From Chondrosia reniformis (taxonomy: Eukaryota > Porifera > Demospongiae > Chondrillida > Chondrillidae), in assembly GCA_947172415.1 (NCBI GenBank), contig OX359189.1:3052501-3116500 (forward strand): a stretch of DNA of 64,000 nucleotides. Reading direction: 5' to 3'. Numbering within the stretch: position 1 is the first letter of the stretch; every line of letters begins with the position of its first letter. Under the pieces are notes generated by a model. It had not been told where the DNA came from and ran no database searches. It saw only the letters and a program-made list of their open reading frames with translations. Positions 1 to 13,064 of this stretch are shown here, one piece after another. Both the position numbers and the translations under genes were made by a program.

Positions 1-383
1 CTTTCAATGGATTAGGCCTAGTGGGTTTGACTGAAAATTAGTCACTCCAAATTCACCACTCGACTTTCATTGGATTAGGCCTAGTGGCCTCGACTGAAAT
101 TTAGTCACTCCAAATTCACAACTCCACTTTCAATGGATTAGGCCTAGTGGCCTCGTCTGAAAATTAGTCACTCCAAATTCACAACTCCACTTTCAATGGA
201 TTAGGCCTAGTGGGTTTGACTGAAAATTAGTCACTCCAAATTCACCACTCGACTTTCATTGGATTAGGCCTAGTGGCCTCGACTGAAATTTAGTCACTCC
301 TAATTCACAAATCTACTTTCAATGGATTAGGCCTAGTAGCCTCAACTGAAATTTAGACACTCCAAATTCACAACTCGACTTTC
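1..383. repeat. 63-bp tandem repeat (minisatellite)
   Basis: About six copies of a 63-bp unit, recognisable by the recurring words ATTAGGCCTAGTGG and TTAGTCACTCC. Copies start at 1, 64, 127, 190, 253 and 316, and a broken copy starts at 379. Units differ by a few substitutions. The array probably continues to the left of the window. Confidence 0.95.
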
Positions 384-563
384 TAAGGGCCTTATATACA
401 CTATTTTGGCGCCAAAAGTTAAATAAGGTGTTAACTAAGACACAAGATGAAATTTAATTTTATGAAAGGAATGTAGGTCCAATTAATTTTCTATTAGTAA
501 TCTTGCTCGTATAGGTAAAAACAGACTCAGCATAACTATAGACACAAATAGGACATATTAAGT
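384..563. other. AT-rich spacer, nothing recognised
   Basis: Short AT-rich gap between the 63-bp array and the Penelope-like fragment. I see no gene or repeat structure in it; it may be the eroded 3' end of the retroelement. Confidence 0.4.
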
Positions 564-1490
564 CTACCCTTTAGGTCTTCTGGTAGTAACATTTCTTTGG
601 AGATGGGGTAACACAATATGGGGTAACACAAGACAGTCCTTAAGCATACTAGCTACTTTTTGCTTATGCTTGATTCTAACTAGAGGCTGCCGGGATAGGA
701 AGGTTTTAAAGGTTGATTTTAGCTTAAAGTATATATTTGTAACCCTGCTTAATAAGCTTACTGCATAACTGCAAACTTTTAGCCTGAAAACTGGAGAAGT
801 CACTACATATTCTGGAATACCTAATTAGTTGTGAAATAAAGACACCATAGGCTGGGGTATTAGGAATATTACTATCTAAATGAGGGAAATTTACAATATC
901 AAAGTTAATATCCTCTCGCTTATCATATACTTTAGTAATAAATTGATTACTAGTAATGGTTATATCTAAGTCTAAAAAGGGGGATTTCATAGGGCTGGTA
1001 TTTGTCTTTTTAAGAATATTAAGTTCTTTGGGGTAAATGTCACTAATTGACAGTTCAAAATCCTTGTTGTTAATACATAAAAGGTCATCAATATACCTAT
1101 AAGTATTGGAAAATTTAATAGCTAGGGTGATGTTATCCTTAAGTATTCCTTTCATAAACTCATACTCATAGGCAAACAGAAAAAGATTAGCAACTACAGG
1201 GGCACAGTCAGTACCCATAGGGACACCTACACATTGCTTAAATACAGAACCGTCTACACATACATTAATGTTGTCAATAAGGTAATTAAAGAGCTCTACT
1301 AAATGAACAGCTGTGACTGCTTTATTGGAGACATTGTTAGACCAAAAGGCTTTATCTCACAGACTTCTATATATTGGGACTTCCTACAGGTATAGGCACT
1401 ATGAATAAGGGTAGTAATCTATGGGGGATCGCTGTATATAAGGTAGAAAAATCAAAACTAGCTAGCTGGGCTTTTCTAGTGGGTATAGAC
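564..1490 (-). pseudogene. Penelope-like element reverse transcriptase, decayed
   Basis: On the minus strand the stretch reads as the palm of a Penelope-like reverse transcriptase. A segment near 1470-1390 reads SFDFSTLYTAIPH (motif A). Then comes NKAVTAVHLVELFNYLIDN, then GVPMGTDCAPVVANLFLF, then the catalytic box RYIDDLL, followed by PFLDLDI and the tail IRYSRICSDF. A stop after the motif A segment, an in-frame TGA near 1360 and a frameshift near 724 break it, and about 80 more residues continue in another frame to 564. The fragment is therefore dead. GIY-YIG endonuclease and terminal repeats were not seen. The RT family assignment is confident; the exact PLE subclass is not. Confidence 0.85.
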
Positions 1491-1522
1491 CTATATACAT
1501 CTATTCACATATTTGTCTACAG

Positions 1523-4054
1523 CTGTAGACTGTTCTACTAGCGTAGCAGATATAGCAAATGGCTACGCAGAAATCAGTAGAGGGACTACGTTTGCTTCCT
1601 TAGTGGAGTACAGGTGTATCCCTGGTTATGAGGCCACCGGAAACACTCTCCTGACCTGTGGAGCTAACAACGCACTGATAGGAAGTGTACCTTTGTGTAA
1701 TGGTGAGAATTATTTCAAATAGCCTTGACAGTTTACAACTATGTTATATTATAGAAAAACAGACCTTTCACACAAATAGCATTGAGCATAATGTGTACAT
1801 ACGTATGTTTCCACTTATAAAGCTTACCTTAAGATTTTTTGACTCAATGGAATAGTTTTACGAATGCCTGTAATAAAATAAATGCCATATCTGTAGATTA
1901 ACTAATTTAGCCTTTTCACTTTTATCCAGCAACAACATGTAGTTTAGCAACTGGATTCTCTAATGAGACTGAAGTGGTCCTCTTCAACCAAACCATTTTT
2001 CATCCTTGTCAAAGTGGCTCCGTATTATCTGGCAAAGTAAGGACTTGTGGAGAAGGAGGACAATTTAAAGAATCATCTCCATCATGTCAAGGTACACTTA
2101 AATAAAACCTATATAAAATGGTTGCTTGGAAAATTTTGAAAATCTTTTATTTCATGCATACCACTCATTTTGTTCTCTTATATATATAGCTGTTATCTGT
2201 GGTAGCCCTATGCCAGCTCCTATAGTGGAGATGTCATTTATACTATGGGGGGTAAATTTCCCTCTAACAGCATTTTAACTTGTGACACTGGGTATGGCCT
2301 AAATGGATCGTCCTCTAGATCATGTCTAGAAACTGGAAACTGGTCTACCATGTCTCAGCCATTTTGTGAAAGTAAGTGATGGTCGAAACAACTGATACTA
2401 TATTCCTGCATTTATAGTGCTCCTTCATAAATTATGACTATGTATATAATGTTTTGGTTATATGACTTTGGTATTGTATTTCGTATAGTTGTAAACTGTG
2501 GTAAACCTGAGCCATTAGGAAATGGCACTATTACATACAAAGATACAATTTATGAATCATTCTCACTATCTTCCTGCCTTCGTGGCTTTAATCTGATTGG
2601 CTGTCCACTAAGACTTTGTTTGAGCAATGGTTCTTGGAGTGGAGAGGATCCATTTTGTCAAAGCAAGTATTTTCCTAAAATCTTACATTTATATACATGT
2701 GCATATGAAATTCAATATGTGTAGTAGAATTACTCTTACAAGTGGTTAAACCTAAACTGCGTTAAGATAGGATAAATTCTGATTTATGTATGTTTAAAGT
2801 TAATATAGTATGAATGCTGTACTTACAAGTGCTTAAAAACACTTATTTCTCCAGTATGTTTTCATTAGATGCTCATATCAGCTAAAAGGTGTTGCTCTTC
2901 ATTCTATCATGAATGTAGTAATGTTATTTATATCTCTTTTGAGAATGATAAAATGCTGATCATTCTAATTAGCTTTACTACCCATTTTAGAATGCTAATA
3001 AAATGTTCATACATATACGTAAAATGTAGAATATGTCTGACTCAATCAATGTTATATACATTTAGAGTATTTTTTGCATTATATGCAGTTGTAGACTGCG
3101 GAGTCCCACCACTAATTGAGAATGGACAGTTTGTCATAATAAATGGAACAACCTACTTGTCTAAGGTCGCCTATGTATGTAACACTGGCTATATACTAAC
3201 AGGCGTTGCTTTTAGAAGTTGTCAAGCAGATGGTACTTGGAGTAGTGAAGAACCATCATGTGAAAGTAGGTCATTGTATGATATATTAACTTTCATATTA
3301 AGATCTCAGTATTATATGTATACAATTTACTACTTTTCTTCCTAACTAAAGAATGGAATGTATTAAAGTATATAATTGGTATACATGCATATAATCAATG
3401 CACTATATGTAGTGTCAATATAATCATGAATTTCATTTTTAGTTGTCGACTGTGGCTTACTAGAAGCTGTGGAGAAGGCTACTATTGAATATTTTACAAA
3501 TTCCGAATATAATTCCGTTGCTACATACATTTGTGACAGTGGACATGAAGTAGTAGAAGGTTCAATGCAGAGACATTGTGAAGCTAATGGATTTTGGAGT
3601 GGTATACCAGCAGTTTGCAGAGGTCAGTACATGCATATATACGTAGCTATATAGTTTATAGTCCTATATATTAGTTATACTGAACTTGATTATGTACCAC
3701 AGAACCTCTTCCCCCTGAGAATCTAACAGTGACGGCTATCAACTCAAGTTTTGTATTGGTGACCTTTGATCAACCGCAAGTAGCTCGATCTTGTCAAATT
3801 GTATACTTTAGGGTACGCGATGGCATGGATTCAGTAAGTATAAACAGATGCATGTGTCTCCAATTGTTTTGGTATATTTCATAGTAACGGAATGAGAATG
3901 TAACGTTTTTGAAATGCATGCATACATATGTTCTCTCATGCAGGAGTTAGTAGCAGTGCCCCCTAACCAAGATTTAACTATGACTGACAACACTGAAATT
4001 ATCGGTCCTGTTATGGTTTGTGTATATATAACTGTTAAAGATAATCACACTGAG
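1523..4054 (+). CDS. Sushi (CCP) repeat protein with FN3-like end, partial, one frameshift
   Basis: Eight exons read as an extracellular protein: 1523-1702, 1930-2091, 2190-2371, 2489-2662, 3089-3265, 3443-3622, 3703-3833 and 3944-4054. The first six each encode one sushi/CCP module, begin near V(V)DC or CG and are bounded by phase 1 introns, the usual shuffling arrangement. The last two, phase 0 between them, look like half an FN3 domain starting PPENLTVTAI. Exon 2190-2371 is 182 nt, not a multiple of three: its first cysteine is in one frame and the rest in another, so one base is missing. The intron after 2662 has a GC donor (A/GCAAGT). No signal-peptide exon or stop was found; the 5' part may lie left of the window beyond the retroelement, and the 3' end is unresolved. 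Sushi proteins serve in adhesion or complement-like recognition. This one may be a decaying copy. Confidence 0.75.
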
Positions 4055-4127
4055 GTATACAATATAATACGGATGCAAATGACTCCCAAAATAATCACAA
4101 TCAGGTATATTAAACGCTACAAGACTT

Positions 4128-4420
4128 TAGCCACACTGAAATTCTCAACTGCTGCATACAGAGTAGTAGTCTCTACAGATCATATAAGGTTAAACGCATG
4201 GCCTTCCAATTACCTTTTCACACCTTAGTATAGACTAAAGATGATGCATCTGCATGCCATTAGCAGCAAAAATTCCAGTCTCATGCAGGGGTTCTCAGCC
4301 AATAATCACCGCAGATTTGACTTGCCTTGAGTGTGAGCTAGGAGTACCGTTGGTTGCTTGCATGCATTCACATAAACAACAGGGTGAGAGACAATTTAGT
4401 AACTTGCACACAAGGGACAT
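4128..4420 (+). repeat. MITE copy with the empty target site of the large transposon
   Basis: Diverged copy of the repeat family whose other copy is split at 40705/54508. Shared words include CCAATTACCTTTTCACACC on the left and GATGATGCATCTGCATGCC on the right. Here the two halves are joined as TTAGTATAGACT at 4225-4236, so the TA at 4231-4232 marks an unoccupied insertion site. It overlaps the 3' side of the sushi gene region. Confidence 0.85.
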
Positions 4421-4439
4421 TGTTCAGGAAATAAATTAA

Positions 4440-5478
4440 AGGCCCCAAGTGTGCACCTTATAATTATGTGTGCCTCCTATTTCTGTTAATTAATTAATTC
4501 ACTGTAGGAATAGGGAGAGTTTGCAATGTGCCAACTACTTGCAAAGGTATTGAGTTTGCTATAGTTTGCTATATAGTTTGCTAGAATTAGATGTACGCGG
4601 GATAGGCTGATTTGACTCCCAGTATATATATGTAATCATTCTGTTTATCCTCTGCAATGTATTAAGGATTGTGATCATATTGTGATGTGGCTGATTATTA
4701 CATGTCATTATCCATTAACAGAAATTAGGTTGCATATGAAGATAGGGATTTCTTCTAATTGCTCCAAACTTATCTTTGAGATGGTTCATCTCCATATAAT
4801 GGATCCCAGTTCTTATATACATACAATAATTTATCTATCATACAGAATAGGCATGCATATATACCATGTAGGAAATTAAAATGGTGCATTAGATTTTTCA
4901 TGGGAGCTGTACATGTTCCTTTCAAGTTTTTATGTGCTTACGTATATAGGCCATTGAGTATATAAACTTAGTATATAACAGTTAAGCTATGTATGTATCA
5001 GATTATGAACTAGAATAGCTACCATTTTTGCTATTAATAATGCTAAACTAAGGTCATTTGTTTACCTGTTTTCCTTCCATCTAGATTTGAAAATCTATAT
5101 AGTATTGAATTTAACATTTCATGATGACATCAATGTTTACTTCCTTCAAATATAGGATTTTCCTACTATAGATGTGTTTTAAAGTTTCCCTTAAAATATA
5201 TTACATCATGCCTGCACATTGTATTTACAGAATGTATATATAAGTAATGATATTCATAGTTTACATAAATTATCTGTACCCAAACTATTCTGTTTTTGAA
5301 TATTATCATACTGAAACTACTCCTTAGACACTATGGCAGAAAACAAGTTAAATATAATTTTATATGTATATATTTTTAGCCAAACAGAGTCCTATTTAAA
5401 TAAAAATGCGGCTGATTGTAGCAGTTGATCAATTTTTAAGTCAAAGTTATATGCAATTCTCTTCTGCAAAAGGCCATT
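4440..5478. other. Intergenic, AT-rich; no gene seen
   Basis: About 1 kb with no convincing coding exon. The stretch near 4740-4800 (GGGATTTCTTCTAATTGC and following) resembles segments at about 12445-12500 and 15870-15930, so it is a member of a dispersed repeat. The last 100 bases should hold the promoter and leader of the next gene. Confidence 0.5.
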
Positions 5479-8400
5479 ATGCAAAGAATTGTTTTAGTTA
5501 TACTTTTGGCAGTCACTTTGATAGCAGTTACTAGCACAACAGCACAACCATTTGGCAATTAGTGAGTCAAGGAGATTAGACTGTATATAGAAAGCATCCA
5601 GTCATGCAGGTCACTTCCATAGTATACTATGGAACTTATTATAAATAAAACATTAGATGGTAGTACTTCCAACATTAGAAACGTAGCTGGAGAGCTCCTG
5701 TAAGCTTTATATACATATAAAGCCATGTAATTTAAAGGTCATTTTTTCAATTACGTACTTCATGCAAGTGTCTTTATACAGTATACGTATATACCCTGAA
5801 GCCAGATATACATGCACCTGGCTGTTTCTGTTTAAGGCTATAGCACTTTATGGTTTACGGTTTACGGTTGCTACCATATGTGAATTGGTTGAAATATATA
5901 GCATTGGATTGAGGTCTATTTGTCTAAATACTGTTACAGTACCACATTCAAGCATTGTTTACAGTAACTCAATCAAAACTCTGAATATGCATGTAGTATA
6001 TATGTATACTTATATAATTGATGAACCTAACAGTCAAGCAGGTATATATATTGCATGTTTGCATGGTGTATATACGTACACCTGCAAGTGCTATTAAAAT
6101 AAATTCTTTTTTACAGTGTATGTAGGTATAGTGCCTCTTATCGACAATCTGTAACTCAAAGAAACTCTCATGCGTCATCTTATCGAACTTGCACTGGTGG
6201 ATCCTGGTTTAGGCGAAAGAGATGTTCTACTCGGTATGTTTTGGTACACAAAGAAAAATTTGAATATTTATTTTACCCATCCTGGGTTACATTCCCTTTA
6301 CTCTATTCTTGTCTACATATGTAGATCTGATTCTATATGTATATATCATTTCAATTATCTATGCAGGTACAGATTAGGATATACATATAGTGTAGGCTTC
6401 GAAACTAGATACAGAAACGCTCTTCGTTGCTGTTCAGGATACACTGAGTTTGCAAATGAGTGTATCAGTAAGTGTGATTATATTGTCACATACGTAATGC
6501 TTACTTTCACTGCCAGTGGCAATTCCTTTCTACTTGTTCTTGTGCTGTACAGAACAGTGTACGCCATCATGTGCCACAGGGTGGTGCAATAATGACAAAG
6601 GAGTATGTCAGTGCCCAAGAGGACGAACTGGACCAACATGCAGTTCTGGTATGAGCTGTATATATATATATCATCATATCTATATAGCTGATTAGCTCAT
6701 AAGATGTCCTTGGTTGATGGTATTATGGTTCTTGCGGAAGAAGGAAGCACCTCTGGGTCAAAGGTCAAAACATTTAATTTCTGTTAAATGTAATTCCTTT
6801 GCAATCATTCAAAATTACCAAATAACATATAAACCATGGCCAGTATGGTAAATCAACTTTATAAATGCCCTACATCCCTGGTATATATATGTAATAATGA
6901 GCTAAATAAGTACATGAAGTAAATTAGCGACTCATAACACTATTTTGATTTTGTGGGCTAAAATCTCTTAGTAGGTACGTATATATACATATTCATAAAA
7001 TGTAAATAAAAATATATATGTATATGGGGAATATCTGTCTAATTGTATAATTTAGATCAATATTTTCTAATACATTCTTGTTGCAGACATTAACGAGTGT
7101 TCTAATGGCAATGGAGGATGCCAGCATACATGTCATAACACAGCTGGCTCATACTATTGCAGTTGTAACAATGGTTTCCGATTGGGTTCAAATGGAAAAA
7201 AGTGTATAGGTAGGTTAAGTCAAAATTTGCTTGAGTAGTTAGGTAGTGAATGTACTAGATTTTAGTGAATATATTAGACATAATAATCAAGCTTTATAGC
7301 TTTACAGCATTAACATCATTAACCCACCCGTTGTCGTGATAACAGGGTGTATAATTATAGGTCAAATTGGTGGTAAGTGAATTTCATAAAAATGGTGTAC
7401 TGAAAATACCCCTAGAAAAGTCAAACAGGATGTGAATCAATAATTAAACCTTCTACAGTGTGCATTGCATCATTGAAAATCAATCATTGCCATGGATCAT
7501 GGACAATGGAGTATATATAAATGAAGTATATATGGCCCACCAGAATATATATAATTACATAATTAATAGATACTACTACCATTACTGTCTCTGTTACTGT
7601 TACCGTGACTACTATTGTTATTATATTCTGGCTATATACTGTCCTTGCCTCAGGCTATAACTTATACATAAATGTACGTTGATCTATATTATGTAGTGAT
7701 TTATGCTTGTTAATTGTTGTAACTATTATCTTGGCAGGACATACTGATGATCCAACTATACATTTTACACTTCTTCATAATGTTATAATTATAGAGACTT
7801 CAACACATTGTTCCTCACCACAAGTACCTCTACCACCTCAAGTTGGATGTGTTGGAGTAACCAAGAGTGGAAGACACTTGGCTGTTTCATGGAGTGCAGT
7901 AGCTATTCCATCATATAATATATCATATGTAGTTGTGTATTCAACTGATAGTGGCACTAAAACAGATCCACCAGTTGATGTTGTAGAGAAATCAGTAATT
8001 AAAGATACATCAACTACACTGACTGGACTTCAATTAGGTGCCACCTACTATGTTTGGGTAGCAACTAAAATCATTGGTGCTGGAGTTCAAGGACCCTACA
8101 GTCAGAGAGCTGTAGTTGGAGGTAAACCATGGCCAATTATGATCTATACATTTTGGTATTAGATTGTGTAGATTCTATTATCCCTTAATTGGACCTCTGG
8201 TCACATAATCAATTAACTTCAATCCTTACATGCAGGCCAATTAGTGCAATCTGTTTACAATAATAAACATCAAAGTTATCTACCAAGTTTACTGGTAAAC
8301 CACTGGTACTGCCTGGTATATATAAACAAAGCATACCTTGCATATATATACACGCTATTCTATCTATATAACAGATGAGTATATAAGTAATTATAGAAAA

Positions 8401-11400
8401 AATAGGTGAACTTTAAGATCAGAAGGTGATCTTAAAGCATTGATACGTATATCAAGCAAACTTCTGTTCCACCCATTAGCTCATTGTGCTCCTCAGGGGA
8501 CATGAGCGGGCAGGGGTAATATCCAGAAAGTAATCATGATTTAATGGATATGTACTTTCTACTTCTAAAGCTAATTTTCTACTTATACGTATGTAGAAAA
8601 TTCCTGTGTTGATTGCACCAGACCTGGGATAGTTTCAGGAATAACTGCAGCAGAATTAAATGAAAGTTAGTTGAGTTAATTCAATTCTTTGACTATTAAT
8701 AGCCTTACTTAAATTAATAATTCTCTTAATAGTTGAGTTATTTTTATATTTTTACATTCTCTTGTTAGTTGCTAGAGTTGCTGCTCCGATACTTGAGAGA
8801 GAAGTTAGTAAATTTAGTATTCCTGATGTAGGAGGCAGTGTAAGCCTAAGAAAGTAAGTTACAACCATTCGATCACACCCATTCTCCTATTATACACTTA
8901 GAAATTATAAATTAATTATTATAATCAAAACAATTATTCTTTCTTTGTGTTAGCATTCAATTGGAATCATTCCACATTAGAAATCTAAGAATAACACCAT
9001 CTTCTTCGGGGATCACTTTATCTGCTACCATTAGTGCAGGAGTAGATTTAGATTGGAAATACTGCAAGAGAATTTTGTTTATGTATGTGATTTAAATCCA
9101 CAAAACTCTTTCAGACACATTTAAATTCATCTGTACTTGCTGTAGTAAACTTTGTGATGATGGAAATGCTGATATTGATGTTACTGCATCACTGAGATCA
9201 ACTTTGAAGATTCTTGTTTCCAATGGAAGATATAGCTTTACTTCTGAGGGTACAAGTGTATCTGTATCTAATCTTGATATTGATATTGGTGGTACTTGGT
9301 TGAGGTATGTACAAAGAATCAAGGCATGGAATACATTCATTTCATTTTGCTTATTTGTATATCAAAAAGGTTTATAGACTAAGCGTTTAATATAACTTTT
9401 CTGTTGTACTTATACGTATGTAGCATTGTCTACAATTTCCTTGCAAGTATCTTTAATGGCACTCTGAAAAGACGGCTTAGTAGCACTGTAAGCATTTGTA
9501 ATGTACTTTATAAATGTAGTTGTTATATATAAGACTGGATGGCAAGTGGCTATGTACATACATATATCTATAATCCATTTACAGTACGTACTACATATAC
9601 TACCTCATGCACTGCTGTCATATGTACATTTACATGAAGTACTAAACTAGACTGTATTTCTTTCTCAATTGACCTGTATGTAGCTGACATCACAACTGTC
9701 AACACTCATTAGAAAACACGGATCAGAAGCAATTGGCTCATTTCCAAGTACTAAGACTATATAATGTAATCCCAACGTTATTTTTAACAATATGCCAGGA
9801 CTCACAAAAGATTAAAAAGAAGATAAAGATACCCATGCAAGGTCACTGACAAAGGATAGCAGTATATGGCAGGAAAAACTCTTGTATCCTCATCCAGATA
9901 TCTTATTAGGTTTGGTTAGAATTCCTTATAGGCCTATATTTTAAAGTAGTTGCATTAGCTTGCATGAAAAATGGTGTATTAGATTATTCATGTATATTTT
10001 CTTTAAATTTGTTTACAGAAACACTGAGGGCACATGATAACTACAATATTGATTTCACCCTACAGTCAACCCCCAGAACACATTCATCTTATGTGTCTAC
10101 TTCATTCAAGGTACATACATACGTATGTATGTACTGAATAATATGGTCCCAAAAGCTGTACATGTATATGTATACAATGTACGTATAATATATATGTATA
10201 TAGTTGGTTCTATCACAAATATGCATTGAGTAAGAATTGTATACTTTAAGAGCTCATTGTCAGTCCATTTTGTTATGTAGGGAGTATTTCTTAAAACTTC
10301 AAGTCCTTTTCATCCTCCAATCTGCCCAAAAGTTAATCTACCAGGAATACCTCCAGCATTCCCTCACTGCGCCTACTACTTCTATATATCTGACTTCTTT
10401 GCCAATACAATGTTGTATACACTCTATCATGACAATGTCTTTCATTTTGATAAAATTATACCGCTCTCTTCCTTGAAACTGTTCCATGTCCCTCAAGGAG
10501 ATCCAGTAAGTGTATAGATACATACATTAATTGTGATTAGGTACTACTTGTGCTATATGCATCTTTCATTTAGAGTGACCATGAAGCTTTGAGGGTTGTT
10601 ATACGTGCAAAGAATGTGCCAAGCTTGATCTTCAACAGTGGTAGTCTCACTCTTCATTTTTCTGCGTCATTGAAAGCCTACTACAGAGGCCGCCTCTTTG
10701 ATGACCGCAACTGTTCAATAAATCTGGTATGAGACTGTATATATATATTATATTAACATATTGGAGAATCTGTATATAGGAATAGTATACCTCAATAGCT
10801 TTAACTAATTACTTCAATTGCAAGTCCCAAAAATAATACTTATAACCTCTATACCGTAGTAATATGTACATATCATTACATTTCATGTAATGTATCACAC
10901 TCACTTTTGTTATATGTATACAGGATGATATTATTGCAACACTCAGTTTGTCCATAAAAACTAGATCTGGAAAGCATTTTGTTACAGCAAGTTTCTCAGA
11001 ATTAAGGTATGTTATACATAAATTGTACACAAGCAAACAATATATACACATATATACACTGACCGTGAATGAAGACCTACATATAGTTCTTAATTGCCTA
11101 ACAGACACCCCTAAAATGTGGCCACCATGCAAATGCAGATACTTCTCAATATACAGACGTTATTCTGCTACGATTCCCCTGAAATAAGGACGTCCCTATA
11201 ATCAGACACTTTGGGTGTTCCCAAGAATGCCTGGACTATATAAAAGAGTTTCTTTTGTATATTGAAAACTTACCGAAGTTATTTAACACTAGAAATTACC
11301 TTAAGTATTCCATGAATTTCCTATACAATTTTAGGGGCTGCTATGCCCCAGAATAACTAGGTAAGCCCAACAAATCGGCCTTGTAAATTGAGTTGAGGGT

Positions 11401-12212
11401 GGTAGCCATACAAATCTTCTTCTAATTACTTATTTTTGTTTATTCCTTGGATAATATAACATTCTTATATGTGTATACTGTATAGTGTTCAGACATCTGA
11501 TGAATTGTGCAGCTGTTTTGGGCTTGATGTAAGTACAGTTATATAAGTTATATAACAGTATTTTATATGAATAATAATGTTATCAAATAGACAAGTGTTC
11601 TGCCTCCTGTGATTAATGCTCTTGCAAAAATAATAGTTCTACCCAAACTAAACGGTAAGTACAAGTTAACACATAATAGTATAGTATAATGGTTGAGAGT
11701 CTTTGCTATGTATAAATTCTATGTAATAGAATATGGTGCTGTGGGTATTCCCCTTCCGGAACTTGATCATATTGATCTCCATCATCCCATGATTCATCTC
11801 AAACCTGTAAGTATAATCTTTGTCTTGTCTTCAGTATTGTATTATATATATAAGTCTCTTAATCTCTCTAAATACTATATCGTATACGTATATATATACG
11901 AATTTTGCGTATAATATGGAATTGTGAAATTAATGGTACGTAAATCATTTCATTCAAATGAAGTTTGCTACTTTAATTTATCTAACAAGAAAGCTGCTCT
12001 CGATAAATCTTGTAAAGCCTGATCGCTATATTTAAAGGCCACTATTCTACTAATAAAATTACAATTGCTAAATAAAAGGGACTCCAGCTAGATTTACAGT
12101 ATACGTATGTTTATATCATGTGTGTATGTACATGTACCTGTATGTACTCCTATACATATTTTGTTTATAGGGCTATGCCACTTGTTGCTTTGATTTGGAC
12201 TATAATCCATGA
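5479..12212 (+). CDS. Secreted EMI-EGF-EGF-FN3-BPI/LBP protein
   Basis: Twenty exons join into 731 codons with every phase matching: 5479-5561, 6117-6233, 6367-6467, 6553-6648, 7087-7209, 7795-8121, 8597-8665, 8769-8853, 8954-9082, 9146-9304, 9424-9487, 9684-9747, 10019-10110, 10281-10505, 10574-10726, 10924-11006, 11486-11528, 11591-11654, 11730-11806 and 12171-12212. Exon 1 gives a signal peptide (MQRIVLVILLAVTLIAVTS). Exons 2-3 form an EMI-type cysteine module ending RCCSGY. Then come one EGF (CQCPRGRTGPTC), one calcium-binding EGF (DINECSNGNGGC) and one FN3 domain. The rest is a two-lobed BPI/LBP/CETP fold starting RPGIVSGITAAELNE, with the first lobe through exon 12 and the second from LRAHDNYNIDFTLQSTPRT to the stop. 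BPI folds bind lipid or lipopolysaccharide; the EMI/EGF/FN3 part would mediate matrix or protein contacts, so an extracellular lipid-binding or immune-recognition role is inferred. An alternative acceptor at 7738 would add about 19 residues before FN3. Confidence 0.9.
8467..8520 (+). repeat. Dispersed 55-bp hairpin repeat, copy 1
   Basis: One of three similar segments, the others being about 22857-22912 and 57125-57180. They share a left arm containing TTCCACCC or TTCACCC, a middle word like GCTCATTGTGCT and a right arm like GGGTGGGGTAA. The arms can pair. Two copies are intronic and one is intergenic. Confidence 0.5.
11985..12095 (-). repeat. Dispersed repeat shared with 23955-24055
   Basis: This intronic stretch, with CTTGTAAAGCCTGATCGC and AAAGGCCACTATTCTAC, is the reverse complement of part of DDX19 intron 1 around 23955-24055. 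No coding capacity or element type was recognised. Confidence 0.55.
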
Positions 12213-13064
12213 TCTCTTGCAAGGCTACATTCATAGGTGTCATCAAAATGGAAGATTACTCTATAAAGCGTGTGTTCTAATGTTTAAATTTACTACAACT
12301 TTTTGAACTAAATCATTCAATATCCAATAACACAACACTACTCCTTTTATGCATTAATTAATAGTTTTTACCTTTGTGTGTTGAGATTTAATTGAAAGTG
12401 TTCAAGCAATTATGCAACACGTAAGAGAATGCGTATAATGTGATAAGGGTTTCTTCTAACTACGTTGAACTTATATTTGAAATTAAAGGGTTCATCTTTA
12501 ATTTGATCTGCTTGTCATTGGATGAGTGACAAAGATAAAGTAAGAGATTGTCATTACCTAACCTATAGATACACTTGCCCTGTAAAATAAAAAAATGAAG
12601 TTATCCAAACACATCACTTCTGTGTTTGGGTGCAGCTTTTATATAGCCGAGGTAGAGATGGTGTACCCAAAAACATGCAGAAGTTAACATTCACATGACC
12701 ATCCGAGGAGCCATAATGAATTATACATTTATTCAATTACATTACATTAGAATAGTATAATGTAACTTGCACTTCATAATATTATGTAACGCAATGTATG
12801 TGCGTATGTACATCTTGAAGGTTGTTTGATTGTCTAAAACAATTTGCAGAGGGAGTTAATTTCATGTAGAAAAAGATATTCTCTAGAGAGGATGCATTCA
12901 CTGAACAAGTAGACTATCACTGGCTAACTTGCATACATTTAGGCATAACAAAACAGCTCAGAACAACACAACACAATTTTACATAACTGCTTATTGCACA
13001 AGAGGTAATTCGTGAGGTCATATATTGTCTACAGAAGAAATAATTTAAATAAAATGACAGAAAA
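12213..13064. other. Convergent 3' intergenic region
   Basis: Spacer between the stop codons of the EMI-BPI gene and DR1, which face each other. AATAAA at 12586-12591 could end the first gene, and TTTATT near 12728 could end the second on the minus strand. A dispersed-repeat fragment with AAACACATCACTTCTGTGTTTGG lies near 12605; related words occur near 37525, 39325 and 54975. Confidence 0.45.

Noticed and set aside
1-383. 63-bp array considered as a CRISPR-like array
   Set aside because: Units are contiguous without unique spacers, and the genome is eukaryotic.
5762-6097. 111-residue open frame
   Set aside because: It lies in the first intron of the EMI-BPI gene and looks like translated AT-rich DNA.
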